A DNA stretch of 64,000 bases from Acidobacteriota bacterium (GTDB taxonomy: Bacteria; Acidobacteriota; Terriglobia; Acidiferrales; UBA7541). The stretch spans positions 62,001-126,000 of the forward strand of contig JABCZJ010000011.1 of NCBI GenBank assembly GCA_013289715.1. Reading direction: 5' to 3'. Numbering within the stretch: position 1 is the first letter of the stretch; each line of letters starts with the position of its first letter. Of the stretch, positions 19,407 to 27,951 are shown piece after piece. The position numbers and the translations under genes are program-made. The notes beneath the pieces are model-generated. The model did not search any database. It saw only the letters and a program-made list of their open reading frames with translations, and was not told the origin of the DNA.

Positions 19407-19748
19407 ATGATTGTGACAATTTCTATTTTGGCTTCAGCGAACCTGGCACTTGGCCTGTGGGTGCAAGCGCAGCCGGGCGGGATAGCGCTGTTCCTGCCGC
19501 TGATCCTGATCATGGTAATTTTTTATTTTCTGATGATCCTGCCGGCGCAGCGGCGCCAGAAGAAAGTGAACGAAATGCTGGCGAATCTGAAAAACGGAGA
19601 TAAAGTCATCACCAACGGCGGAATCTATGGCACGATTGTCGGCCTCGAAGGCGACACGGTGCAACTGCGCATCGCCGAGCAAGTGAAAATGAAGGTAGCC
19701 CGCAACGCGATTGCGGGAATGCAAGCAGAACCACCGAAGGAGAGTTAG
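19407..19748 (+). CDS. yajC: Preprotein translocase subunit YajC
   Basis: A 113-residue inner-membrane protein with one hydrophobic segment (about residues 24-46, LFLPLILIMVIFYFLMILPA), immediately followed by the family motif RRQKKVNEMLANLKNGDKVI and a small cytoplasmic domain (TNGGIYGTIVGLEGDTVQL). It associates with SecDF at the SecYEG translocon. ATG 19407 matches the normal YajC length; upstream in-frame codons have no signal. Nine bases separate it from secD. Confidence 0.93.
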   Translation: MIVTISILASANLALGLWVQAQPGGIALFLPLILIMVIFYFLMILPAQRRQKKVNEMLANLKNGDKVITNGGIYGTIVGLEGDTVQLRIAEQVKMKVARNAIAGMQAEPPKES

Positions 19749-19757
19749 GCAGCCCGC

Positions 19758-21392
19758 ATGAATTCCCAGCTCAGATGGAAGTTCGTTCTCATACTGATCG
19801 TCATTGTGATCTGCTTGTATGGTCTTTTGGGATTACCTACCTTTCCTACCTCGCTGACGCAGGTGAAGGCTAACCTCGCGGATCGCATCAAGCTGGGCTT
19901 GGATTTGAAGGGCGGCAGTCACCTCGTACTGCAAGTGCAGGTGGATGAAGCCATCGGCCAGCGGTGCGACCAGGCCGTGGATCAGCTCACCAGGCAAGTC
20001 CACGAGAAAAACATCATCGTGGGAGATATCCGCCGCGTGGACGACACGCACATTCAGGTGGACAACGTTGATTCGAACACCTCCGGCGCGTTTCGCGATT
20101 TGATCTCCACCCAATTTAGCGACTGGACCTCGGCGCCCGCCGCTGGCGTGGTGAACGGCTACCTTTTGACGATGCGGCCTACGGTCGTCGCTGATCTGCG
20201 CCGCGAGACCATGGTGCAGGCGCTCGAAACCATCACGCGCCGCATCAATGCGCTGGGCTTGACCGAGCCGACCATCGCGACGACCGGCCGCGGCGACAAC
20301 GAAATTCTCGTGCAGCTTCCCGGCGAAGGCGATCCGAGCCGCGCGAAGGCGGTAATTCAGGCGGGCGGACAGCTGACGCTGAATCGCGTGGCCGACGATC
20401 AACCGTATCCTTCGGAAGCTGCGGCGCTGGCGGCGAAGGGCGGCGTGCTGCCTCCGGGAACCGTGATTGTGCCCGGCAAATCGGAAGCGCAGAGCGGTTA
20501 CCCGACGCAGACGGTTTATTACATTCTGGATCGCGCGCCCATCGTCACTGGCCAGGATTTGCGCGGCGCCAGCCCGGCTCCAAATGGAAATAATCCCGGA
20601 CAATTTGAGGTGCGCTTCCAGCTTTCGACTTCGGCCGCGACGCGCTTTGGTCCTTTCACGGAAGCGCAGTCGCAGTTGTCGCCGAAGGGCCGCATGGCGA
20701 TCGTGCTGGATCATTCGGTTTACAGCGCGCCCGTGGTTAACAGCCGCATTGATGACTCCGGAGTGATCGAAGGGAATTTCACGGAGGAATCCGCACAGGA
20801 TCTGGCGCTGGTGCTGCGCGCCGGCGCGCTGCCCGCTTCCATCAAGTATCTGGAAGAGCGCACTGTTGGTCCTTCGCTGGGGGCCGATTCGATACGTGCG
20901 GGCGTGCGGGCCTCCATCGGCAGCCTGATCGTGGTGATGATATTTTTGGTGATCTATTATCGGATGAGTGGTGTCAATGCAGTTGTGGCCCTGATTCTGA
21001 ACTTGATCATCCTGGTGGCGTTCATGGCGATTGCCGGGGCGGTGCTTACGCTGCCCGGAATTGCGGGTGTGGTGCTGACGATCGGCATGGGCGTTGATTC
21101 CAACGTGCTGGTATTCGAGCGCATACGCGAAGAATTGCGCAACGGCAAGGCTCCGGCCACGGCGGTGGATTCGGGGTTCCACAATGCTTTCCGGACGATC
21201 ATCGACACGCACGTGACAACGCTGGTTTCCGCGGCGTTCCTGCTGCTGTTTGGCACGGGGCCGGTGCAAGGGTTTGCGATTACGTTGATTATCGGTTTGC
21301 TGGCGAACGTGTTTACTTCGATTTTTGTTTCCCGAGCGATTTTCGACTGGCATTTGTCGCGCAAGGATCGTCAGGCGGAACTCAGTATCTGA
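19758..21392 (+). CDS. secD: Protein translocase subunit SecD
   Basis: A 544-residue component that uses the proton gradient to pull secreted proteins across the membrane. One N-terminal membrane segment (about 10-27) is followed by DRIKLGLDLKGGSHLVLQV and a large periplasmic domain. The C-terminal five-segment RND-type domain begins near residue 375, with MIFLVIYYRMSGVNAVVALI and the conserved GVDSNVLVFERIREELRNGK. The adjacent yajC and secF support the call. Confidence 0.96.
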   Translation: MNSQLRWKFVLILIVIVICLYGLLGLPTFPTSLTQVKANLADRIKLGLDLKGGSHLVLQVQVDEAIGQRCDQAVDQLTRQVHEKNIIVGDIRRVDDTHIQVDNVDSNTSGAFRDLISTQFSDWTSAPAAGVVNGYLLTMRPTVVADLRRETMVQALETITRRINALGLTEPTIATTGRGDNEILVQLPGEGDPSRAKAVIQAGGQLTLNRVADDQPYPSEAAALAAKGGVLPPGTVIVPGKSEAQSGYPTQTVYYILDRAPIVTGQDLRGASPAPNGNNPGQFEVRFQLSTSAATRFGPFTEAQSQLSPKGRMAIVLDHSVYSAPVVNSRIDDSGVIEGNFTEESAQDLALVLRAGALPASIKYLEERTVGPSLGADSIRAGVRASIGSLIVVMIFLVIYYRMSGVNAVVALILNLIILVAFMAIAGAVLTLPGIAGVVLTIGMGVDSNVLVFERIREELRNGKAPATAVDSGFHNAFRTIIDTHVTTLVSAAFLLLFGTGPVQGFAITLIIGLLANVFTSIFVSRAIFDWHLSRKDRQAELSI

Positions 21393-21599
21393 CGAGCGCT
21401 TCGGTAGCATAGGCAATCTTGCCTGTGCGGTTTGGTGTCGGCGGCCCGCCGAAGTAGGTGAAGGCGAGCTTTCAAAGGGCGCGGTGCTCGTTGTAGAGAT
21501 GAGACTTAGGTCTGTAGTACCAAAACGGGATTAGCGAAACCGGCGACCGGGAACTAACCTGGCGGGTCCGGTGTCAAACAAGGGTGGATAGGTATCGGA

Positions 21600-22832
21600 A
21601 TGGAATTATTCAAGGGCGTTAACGTTGACTGGATGGGGAAGGCGAAGTACTTCGCCGCCCTGTCATTGATCTTGCTGGTGGTGGGCTGGGCCTCGATTCT
21701 GAAGAACGGCGGCATGCGCTACGGCATTGATTTCCGCGGGGGCACGCTGGTTTACGTGCGGTTTGCGGGCCCGGCGCCGCTGGATCAGATTCGCAAGGGC
21801 CTTTCGTCCGCCGGGCTGAACGACAGCACGATCCAGACGATCAGCGACAACGTGCTGGGCGGCGGTTCGCAGAACGATGTGGTAATCGGCCTGGAGCAAA
21901 AAGGTCAGAGCGATGAATCGACGCTGGATGCCGGCCGGGAAGCGATCTTGAATGTGCTGCACAAGGCGTTCGGCACGGCCGATGCGGGCGGGAAGCCGGA
22001 TTTCAATTCCATCACTAAGGAAGCGTTGGCCGCAGTACTGACTGAGAAAGATCCGCTGGCGCTCGGCGCGGCTGCCGGTGATCGTTACAATCAGCTGGCG
22101 CAGCGACTGCTGGCTGCGCGCGACGCCGACCACAGCGGCATCGTCACCAGCTTCGACCAGTTGAAAAATGTGGATGGCGTAACGCCGGCGGTGCTCAACA
22201 CGTTGAACAACGGCTTCGTACTCGGCAACTTTACAATTCGCAACGTCGAGATCGTTGGCCCGAAAGTTGGCGCGCAGCTTCGCCATCAGGCTTTCTGGGC
22301 GACGATGTATGCGCTGGGCGGCATGTTGATATATATTGCCTTCCGGTTTGAGTGGGTTTACGGAGCCGCGGCGGTGATCGCCGTGTTCCACGACGTGCTC
22401 ATTACCCTGGGTTTCTTCTCGCTCTTCCATTATGAAATTTCGCTGACGGTGATCGCGGCATTGCTGACGCTCGTGGGCTACTCGATGAACGATACGATCG
22501 TGATCTTCGATCGCGTGCGCGAGGACCAGCGTTTGATGCGGCGCGAGGCGTTTCCCGACGTCGTGAATAAGGCCATCAACCAGACTCTTTCACGTACGAT
22601 ATTGACCAGTGGATTAACGTTCCTAACCGTCCTGGTACTTTTCCTCATGGGCGGCCAGGTGCTTCGTGCTTTCTCTTTTGCCATGGTGGTAGGAGTTGTG
22701 GTAGGAACATACTCCAGTTTCGGTATTGCCGCGCCCATAGTGGTGCTTTGGAACAAATATCGTGGTCAGGGAACTGCCGTTCGCGCCGGATCCGCAGCCG
22801 ATAAGCGCGTGGTGGCAGCAGCTAGGAGGTAG
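21600..22832 (+). CDS. secF: Protein translocase subunit SecF with an inserted EF-hand-like loop
   Basis: A 410-residue partner of SecD. The N-terminal segment leads to YGIDFRGGTLVYVRF; the C-terminal RND region includes the conserved GYSMNDTIVIFDRVREDQRL. The periplasmic domain is longer than in typical SecF (about 320 residues): residues about 95-200 contain additional sequence. Within it, DADHSGIVTSFD (residues 175-186) fits the calcium-binding EF-hand loop pattern DxDxSGxVxxxD. It is 207 bp downstream of secD, with no gene between, and five bases upstream of tonB. Confidence 0.95.
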   Translation: MELFKGVNVDWMGKAKYFAALSLILLVVGWASILKNGGMRYGIDFRGGTLVYVRFAGPAPLDQIRKGLSSAGLNDSTIQTISDNVLGGGSQNDVVIGLEQKGQSDESTLDAGREAILNVLHKAFGTADAGGKPDFNSITKEALAAVLTEKDPLALGAAAGDRYNQLAQRLLAARDADHSGIVTSFDQLKNVDGVTPAVLNTLNNGFVLGNFTIRNVEIVGPKVGAQLRHQAFWATMYALGGMLIYIAFRFEWVYGAAAVIAVFHDVLITLGFFSLFHYEISLTVIAALLTLVGYSMNDTIVIFDRVREDQRLMRREAFPDVVNKAINQTLSRTILTSGLTFLTVLVLFLMGGQVLRAFSFAMVVGVVVGTYSSFGIAAPIVVLWNKYRGQGTAVRAGSAADKRVVAAARR

Positions 22833-22837
22833 GCGCC

Positions 22838-23578
22838 ATGTTTGACGATCTAGTTGTATCCAGTGCCAATCCGAAGAGGACGAACAACTCTTGGACGGTG
22901 GCCCTTTCGGCCATCATTCAAGCTTGTTTGCTGGGCATCTTGATTCTAATTCCGCTCATCTATACGGAAGCTTTGCCCAAACAGTTGCTCACTACCTTCT
23001 TGGTGCCTCCGCCGCCCCCGCCGCCACCTCCTCCGCCTGCCGCGGCGATACAAAGAATCGTGAAGCCCGTAGTGCGCCTGATTCATAACGGCCAGATGAT
23101 GGCGCCGACGGTGGTCCCGAAGAAAGTGGAAATGATTAAGGAAGAAGAAATGCCGCCGGATGTTGGCGCGGTCGGCGTGGTCGGCGGCGTCCCGGGCGGC
23201 GTGCCGGGTGGTCAGGCCGGCGGCGTGCTGGGCGGCATCATCGGTGGTTCGGGCGGCGGCATGCCTCCCCCGCCGAAGGCTACCCCTTCGCGCATCCGTG
23301 TAGGCGGCAACGTGGCGGCGGCGAAGCTGGTTCGCCAGGTTACTCCGCTCTACCCGCCGATTGCCAAGACAGCGCACATTTCCGGCACGGTGATTCTGCA
23401 TGCCGTCATCGCCAAGGATGGATCGATTCAGGAATTGACCTACATTTCCGGTCCTCCGCTGCTGATGAAGAATGCGATGGACGCCGTGCATCAATGGCGC
23501 TACAGCCCCACTTTGCTGAACGGTGAACCGGTGGAAGTAGACACAACAATTTCGGTCGTATTTACTTTGGGCGGTTAA
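22838..23578 (+). CDS. tonB: Energy transducer TonB
   Basis: A 246-residue TonB. One membrane segment lies at about residues 20-42, followed by a run of eleven prolines (about 53-63), a basic stretch, an unusual glycine-rich linker (GGVPGGVPGGQAGGVLGG, about 115-145) and the C-terminal TonB domain (about 165-246: PLYPPIAKTAHISGTVILHA and DAVHQWRYSPTLLNGEPVEV). It transmits proton-motive energy from ExbBD to outer-membrane receptors. AGGAGG lies ahead of ATG 22838, and the gene follows secF by five bases, so secretion and TonB genes are probably cotranscribed. Confidence 0.93.
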   Translation: MFDDLVVSSANPKRTNNSWTVALSAIIQACLLGILILIPLIYTEALPKQLLTTFLVPPPPPPPPPPPAAAIQRIVKPVVRLIHNGQMMAPTVVPKKVEMIKEEEMPPDVGAVGVVGGVPGGVPGGQAGGVLGGIIGGSGGGMPPPPKATPSRIRVGGNVAAAKLVRQVTPLYPPIAKTAHISGTVILHAVIAKDGSIQELTYISGPPLLMKNAMDAVHQWRYSPTLLNGEPVEVDTTISVVFTLGG

Positions 23579-23686
23579 AGCTAGGCTTGCTACTAGTCCT
23601 TCGCGGGGCTGGGGTGGAGCGGAAATAAAATCCGACCGGCAGAAACTTGCTGCCTTGGTCGTTTCACAGGAACGGAGGAACAGATA

Positions 23687-24415
23687 ATGCTTGCGAATTT
23701 ACTTTTTGCCGGTGTGGTGATGTTTCAGCAGCCAACGGGTGAAGTAGGCTGGGACCTGGTGAGCATGTGGCACAACATGGGTATCCCTGCCAAAACCGTC
23801 GTAGCAATTCTATTCATTATGTCCGCCTGGTCGATCGGTATCATGATTGACCGCGCGTTGATGTACAGCGCCGCACGCAAGCAGTCACGGATTTTCGTGC
23901 AGCAGGTGGCGGGCGCGCTGAAAGACAACAAGCTCGACGAAGCGATCTCTATCGCCGAGCGCAACAAGAAGAGCCACATCGCCAAGGTAGTCGCGACCGG
24001 CTTGTCTGAATTCCAGGCAGCTTCGGCGCAGGTGGGCGATGAAGAAGTGATCGAAGCGGCGAACCGCGGTCTGGAACGCTCGGTCGCCATCGTACACGCC
24101 GAAATGAAGCGCGGCCTTTCCGGTCTCGCGACCATCGGCTCGACGGCTCCGTTCGTCGGACTGTTCGGCACGGTGATGGGCATCATCAACGCGTTCAAAG
24201 GCATTTCCGCGTCGAAGGCCACCGGTTTATCCGCGGTCGCCGGCGGTATTGCTGAAGCGTTGGTCACCACCGCGCTGGGCTTGGTCGTCGCGGTTCCGGC
24301 CGTGTGGGCGTTCAATTATTTCACAAATAAAGTGGAAGCCTTCGACGTGGAGATGGACAACTCCTCGATGGAGCTGATCAACTACTTCATCACACGCCGC
24401 GGCGGGAAGAAGTAA
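23687..24415 (+). CDS. exbB: MotA/TolQ/ExbB proton channel protein
   Basis: A 242-residue inner-membrane channel subunit with three membrane segments: about 37-58, 146-168 and 186-210. The TolQ/ExbB hallmark is GLSGLATIGSTAPFVGLFGT followed by VMGIINAFKGI and GGIAEALVTTALGLVVAVPA. With ExbD it converts proton flow into movement of TonB. GGAGGAA precedes ATG 23687, and ExbD starts three bases after its stop. TolQ is an alternative name; the adjacent tonB favours ExbB. Confidence 0.92.
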   Translation: MLANLLFAGVVMFQQPTGEVGWDLVSMWHNMGIPAKTVVAILFIMSAWSIGIMIDRALMYSAARKQSRIFVQQVAGALKDNKLDEAISIAERNKKSHIAKVVATGLSEFQAASAQVGDEEVIEAANRGLERSVAIVHAEMKRGLSGLATIGSTAPFVGLFGTVMGIINAFKGISASKATGLSAVAGGIAEALVTTALGLVVAVPAVWAFNYFTNKVEAFDVEMDNSSMELINYFITRRGGKK

Positions 24416-24418
24416 GCC

Positions 24419-24874
24419 ATGGCCTACAAGCCCAAAGCACCGCCGGTGATGGCCGCGCCGAACGTGATCCCGATGGCGGACATCATGCTGGTGCTGCTGA
24501 TCATTTTCATGGTGGTCACGCCCATGTTGCAGAAGGGCGTCTCGGTGGATATGGCCAAGGTGAATAACGCCCGGGATCTGCAGGACGCCGACAAGGACGA
24601 CGCCATCATTCTTGCCGTCACGCGTGACGGCAAGATGTATTTGGGCAGCACGTCGGTGGGCCTGGACGACATCACCACCAGGATCAAGGACCTGATCGCC
24701 AACCGCCTGGACAAGACCGTGTTCGTGCGTTCCGATTCGCGCGCGAAGTACGGTGATGTGGTCAAGGCCGTGGACGAAGTCCGCGCCGCCGGCGTGGATC
24801 ACCTCGGCCTGCTCACGGAAAAGATTCGCCCCAAGAATGGAGCGGCTCCTCCACCACCTCCGCCCGGTACTTAG
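24419..24874 (+). CDS. exbD: ExbD/TolR biopolymer transport protein (first copy)
   Basis: A 151-residue protein with one membrane segment (about 21-42) carrying the essential aspartate in PMADIMLVLLIIFMVVTPML, and a periplasmic ExbD domain ending in a proline run. It starts three bases after exbB. It differs clearly from the second copy downstream (a shorter C-terminus and different spacing), so the pair may form a heteromeric complex or serve different receptors. Confidence 0.92.
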   Translation: MAYKPKAPPVMAAPNVIPMADIMLVLLIIFMVVTPMLQKGVSVDMAKVNNARDLQDADKDDAIILAVTRDGKMYLGSTSVGLDDITTRIKDLIANRLDKTVFVRSDSRAKYGDVVKAVDEVRAAGVDHLGLLTEKIRPKNGAAPPPPPPGT

Positions 24875-24918
24875 AATTGGGCGCGAGATTTAGCGCGTAG
24901 AAAATAAGGAGTTTTCCC

Positions 24919-25347
24919 ATGGGAATGGCAGTTGGTGGCAGTAAAGGGTCGATGTCGGAACCGAACATCGTGCCTCTAATTGACGTGCTCTTGGTGCTGA
25001 TCATCATCTTCATGGTGATCACGCCTACGATTCCCCAGGGGCTGGATGCCCTGGTGCCGCAGCCGACTCCTCCGAACCAGAAGCAGGATGACGCGCTGCT
25101 GGCGAAGACCATCGTCGTGCAAGTCACCTCCAACGGAAAAGTGATGATCAACCAGGACGATACGACCTGGGACGCTCTGGGTCCTCGCCTGGAAGACATC
25201 TTCAAACAGCGCGCCGAGAAAGTGGCTTTCGTGAAGGGCGACGACGCCGTGGAATTCGCACAGGTGGCTCGCGCCATTGATATTATGCGCGGCGCGGGGA
25301 TTGACAACGTCGGCCTGATTACCGCGAAGATCGAAGCCGGGCAGTAG
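24919..25347 (+). CDS. exbD: ExbD/TolR biopolymer transport protein (second copy)
   Basis: A 142-residue paralogue of the preceding gene: PLIDVLLVLIIIFMVITPTI carries the membrane aspartate, and the periplasmic part has VMINQDDTTWDALGPRLEDI. AAGGAG lies about nine nt upstream of ATG 24919. Tandem exbD genes after one exbB are frequent in Acidobacteriota and related phyla (general knowledge). Confidence 0.92.
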   Translation: MGMAVGGSKGSMSEPNIVPLIDVLLVLIIIFMVITPTIPQGLDALVPQPTPPNQKQDDALLAKTIVVQVTSNGKVMINQDDTTWDALGPRLEDIFKQRAEKVAFVKGDDAVEFAQVARAIDIMRGAGIDNVGLITAKIEAGQ

Positions 25348-25436
25348 CCCACTACCGGCGGCCGCCAGCGCCGAAAACTTCGCGGACTCGCGGTTTCTCT
25401 CGAATTCGGCGCAGCCTTCATCAAGGAGAGCAAGGG

Positions 25437-26264
25437 ATGCAGCGGAAGCCTCACACAGTTTTTCTCTTTGCCGTGGTAGTGGCCGCAGTCGTCGCAGGCG
25501 GTGGTTGCGACAAGCTGCGCGCGCGCGACAAGCTCAACAAGGGCGTGCAAGCGTATAAGGCCGGGCAGACCGATCTGGCCATTGAAGATTTCAAGACCGC
25601 GAAGGATTTGGATCCGGGCCTGACCAACGCGCGGCTGTATTTGGCTACTGCTTATTCCGCCCAATATATTCCGGGCGCTCCTTCCCCTGAAAATATTCGC
25701 AATGGCCAACAGGCGGCGCAGGAGTTTAAAGACATCTTGGCCAACGATCCGGCTAATCTTTCCGCGATTGATGGGCTGGGCTCGATTCTGTACAACATGG
25801 CCGGTGGGCCGCCGTTCGATCCCAAGATGATGGAGGAATCGAAGAGCTACCACCAGAAGCACATCCAATTGAAACCCGACGATCCGGAACCGTATTACTG
25901 GGTGGGTGTGATTGACTGGTCGCTTGCTTTCCGCGGCAACCGGGACATGCGTGAGGAGTACAACAAGACCGCCAAGAAATCCATCCGGGACACGGATCCA
26001 GCGCCTCCCGCGCTGGCAACCGCGTTCCAGCAAAAATACGGCACCGTCGTGGATGAAGGCATCGCCAGCCTGCAGAAGGCGATGCAGTTGCGCACGGATT
26101 ACGACGACGCGATGGCTTACCTGAACCTGCTCTATCGGCAAAAAGCGGATATGGAGACTTCCGCTGAAGCGCGCGATGCCGACGTAAAGCTCGCCGACGA
26201 CCTGGTGGACAAGGTCAAGGCCATCAAGCAGCGGAAAATGGAGGCGCCGCAGCCGACGTCTTAG
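25437..26264 (+). CDS. TPR-repeat lipoprotein
   Basis: A 275-residue protein with a lipoprotein signal (VVVAAVVAGGGC, lipid Cys at about residue 24) and tetratricopeptide repeats, the first at about 31-64 (LNKGVQAYKAGQTDLAIEDF) and others around 85-150 and 195-240. It is probably an envelope scaffold working with the TonB-Exb system just upstream, from which it is 89 bp away. AAGGAGAG precedes ATG 25437. A terminator immediately follows, so it ends the operon. Confidence 0.82.
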   Translation: MQRKPHTVFLFAVVVAAVVAGGGCDKLRARDKLNKGVQAYKAGQTDLAIEDFKTAKDLDPGLTNARLYLATAYSAQYIPGAPSPENIRNGQQAAQEFKDILANDPANLSAIDGLGSILYNMAGGPPFDPKMMEESKSYHQKHIQLKPDDPEPYYWVGVIDWSLAFRGNRDMREEYNKTAKKSIRDTDPAPPALATAFQQKYGTVVDEGIASLQKAMQLRTDYDDAMAYLNLLYRQKADMETSAEARDADVKLADDLVDKVKAIKQRKMEAPQPTS

Positions 26265-26294
26265 GCGTGACGTTTTTCGACACAGCATTTACAG

Positions 26295-26330
26295 CCGGCG
26301 GGTTTTCTCACCCGCCGGTTTTTGTTTTTT
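26295..26330 (+). terminator. Rho-independent terminator closing the Sec-TonB-Exb-TPR unit
   Basis: A perfect 8-bp stem CCGGCGGG (26295-26302) / CCCGCCGG (26311-26318) with an 8-nt loop, followed by TTTTTGTTTTTT. It lies about 30 bp after the TPR lipoprotein stop. Confidence 0.9.
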
Positions 26331-26389
26331 GGATTGTGATGATTACGATGAGTGAGTCTGTGTCGCGAACGGCTTGGGGGGAATCTCAG

Positions 26390-26893
26390 ATGACAATGAC
26401 TCGTGGCATGGTGACGGCGCTGCTTTGCCTTCTTTTCCTGGCGCTACTGGTTTCGAATTCTCGCGCGACGCGCCCTGCGGGCTCCTCCCACGCCGAAGAC
26501 GGCGACGACCCTTGGTCGGCGTCGCAAACGGTGCAGCCTGCTGATCTCGCAAAGGAACTTGCCGCGCCGGCTCATCCTGACGAGCCTGCTGTGGTCTGCG
26601 TGGGGTTTCGTCCGTTATATCTGGGCGCGCACATTCCTCATGCCGTGTTTCACGGAGCTGCTTCCACGGACCAGGGGCTTGCGGAATTGAAGAAGTGGGC
26701 GCAGACGATTCCCAAGGCGACGAACGTAGTCTTGTATTGCGGCTGCTGCCCGCTGGCGCATTGCCCCAACCTGCGGCCTGCGTTTGTGGCCATGCGCGAT
26801 ATGGGTTTTACGAATCTGCGCGTGCTGATTCTGCCGAACGATTTCAATACGGATTGGATTCAGAAGGGCTATCCCGTAGAGAAGGGAAAGTGA
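26390..26893 (+). CDS. Secreted rhodanese-like protein
   Basis: A 167-residue protein with a signal peptide (MVTALLCLLFLALLVSNSRA). Residues about 60-167 look like a rhodanese-fold domain: a short strand, NVVLYCGCCPLAHCPN with the cysteine-bearing loop, AFVAMRDMGFTNLRVLILP, and the terminal DWIQKGYPVEKGK. Several cysteines in the active loop (CGCC..HC) are more than a standard rhodanese has, so it may bind metal. ATG 26390 is chosen after a G-rich stretch; upstream in-frame codons overlap the terminator. Confidence 0.7.
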   Translation: MTMTRGMVTALLCLLFLALLVSNSRATRPAGSSHAEDGDDPWSASQTVQPADLAKELAAPAHPDEPAVVCVGFRPLYLGAHIPHAVFHGAASTDQGLAELKKWAQTIPKATNVVLYCGCCPLAHCPNLRPAFVAMRDMGFTNLRVLILPNDFNTDWIQKGYPVEKGK

Positions 26894-26943
26894 CGAGAGC
26901 GCCGGCGGCGCCGATTTACAGCGCTACGACTTTTTAGGATCGA

Positions 26944-27807
26944 TCACGGCTTGCTTGGGGGAGCTTTTTGCGGCTGCAGCGCCATGCCCAGCAGCCCGGC
27001 GATCAGCACGGCGGGATAGAGTTGGCCGATCAGCCCTTCGCAAACCGCCAGAGTGCGCGCGATGGGATGCACCGGAACGATGTCGCCGTAACCGAGCGTC
27101 GTCAGCGTGGTAAAACTGAAATACACGTACCTCGCCATGGGCGACACTGCTTCCTGCACACTCGCAGTGGGGTGAATCGAGCCGGGAACCAGCAGGTCCG
27201 CCAGGAGGTAGGCGTACGACCACACCAGGCCGATCAGCAGGTAGGCTGCAATCGCTCCCAGCACGCGATGCAAGTTGATCGCGCCGGGGCTGAACACCTG
27301 AACCAGGGTAATCAGGGCGAATGCGAGCAGGCAGGAGAGTAGTAGAACCGCTTCAAGTATGGGATGCCCGAACTTTGGCACGTAAGCGCCGGTCCAGTGC
27401 ACCGCGAGGCCCGCAATCGTCAGCAGGACCACCAGGATCGTCAGCGTGCGGCTGCGCTTGGTCGCTACGGCGCCAGAGAGCAGCAGAATCGAGATCACCA
27501 GGTCAACGATGAATTTCCCCAGCCATCCCAGGCCGGCGAGCGGAAAGACCACGAAGATGATCAGGATCAGAACCGCCAGAAAAAACGTCAGGCTTTGATC
27601 CAGCAAGCGGATGCGCGCGAAGATTCCTTCCGGCTGCGGCGTCGCGTCAATTTTAAATTCTGGTGGATTCAATTTTCCGCCCCGCGTCCCGGCAGTCACG
27701 GTACTTCCGCAGCGGCTGGGTGTCAATGCGGCGTGCGCAGAGCGATGGATCGGTTTCTTCATTACCAAGCCGATCAGGCGGACGTTGAAGCGAATCGGCA
27801 AATCCAT
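26944..27807 (-). CDS. Two-pore-domain style potassium channel family protein
   Basis: A 287-residue membrane protein. About four hydrophobic segments in the first two thirds precede a C-terminal ion-channel pore module with the selectivity filter TLTTLGYGDIVPV followed by the last membrane helix. There is no RCK or cyclic-nucleotide domain, so gating is unknown. The start is ambiguous: ATG 27805-27807 has GGAGGAGG 13 nt upstream, while the frame stays open to a GTG at 27855. It is convergent with the rhodanese-like gene. Confidence 0.85.
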   Translation of the reverse strand: MDLPIRFNVRLIGLVMKKPIHRSAHAALTPSRCGSTVTAGTRGGKLNPPEFKIDATPQPEGIFARIRLLDQSLTFFLAVLILIIFVVFPLAGLGWLGKFIVDLVISILLLSGAVATKRSRTLTILVVLLTIAGLAVHWTGAYVPKFGHPILEAVLLLSCLLAFALITLVQVFSPGAINLHRVLGAIAAYLLIGLVWSYAYLLADLLVPGSIHPTASVQEAVSPMARYVYFSFTTLTTLGYGDIVPVHPIARTLAVCEGLIGQLYPAVLIAGLLGMALQPQKAPPSKP

Positions 27808-27951
27808 TTTGGTGTGAGATCCTCCTCCATTTTTTCCGAGTTTGACATCGTGCACTGCTCACACTAGGCTTTCGTTGGATTTGCATGGAGTCTGTCACTC
27901 GAAGGTCAGTCCGGCGCTTCTACAGCCGTTGCCGTTTCACCTAGGAGACAC

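Noticed and set aside
19833..21416. 527-codon minus-strand frame opposite secD
   Set aside because: Antisense artefact of codon bias; no recognisable motif.
21393..21599. Small gene between secD and secF
   Set aside because: The frame at 21325-21534 runs out of the secD end without start signals; nothing conserved is seen.
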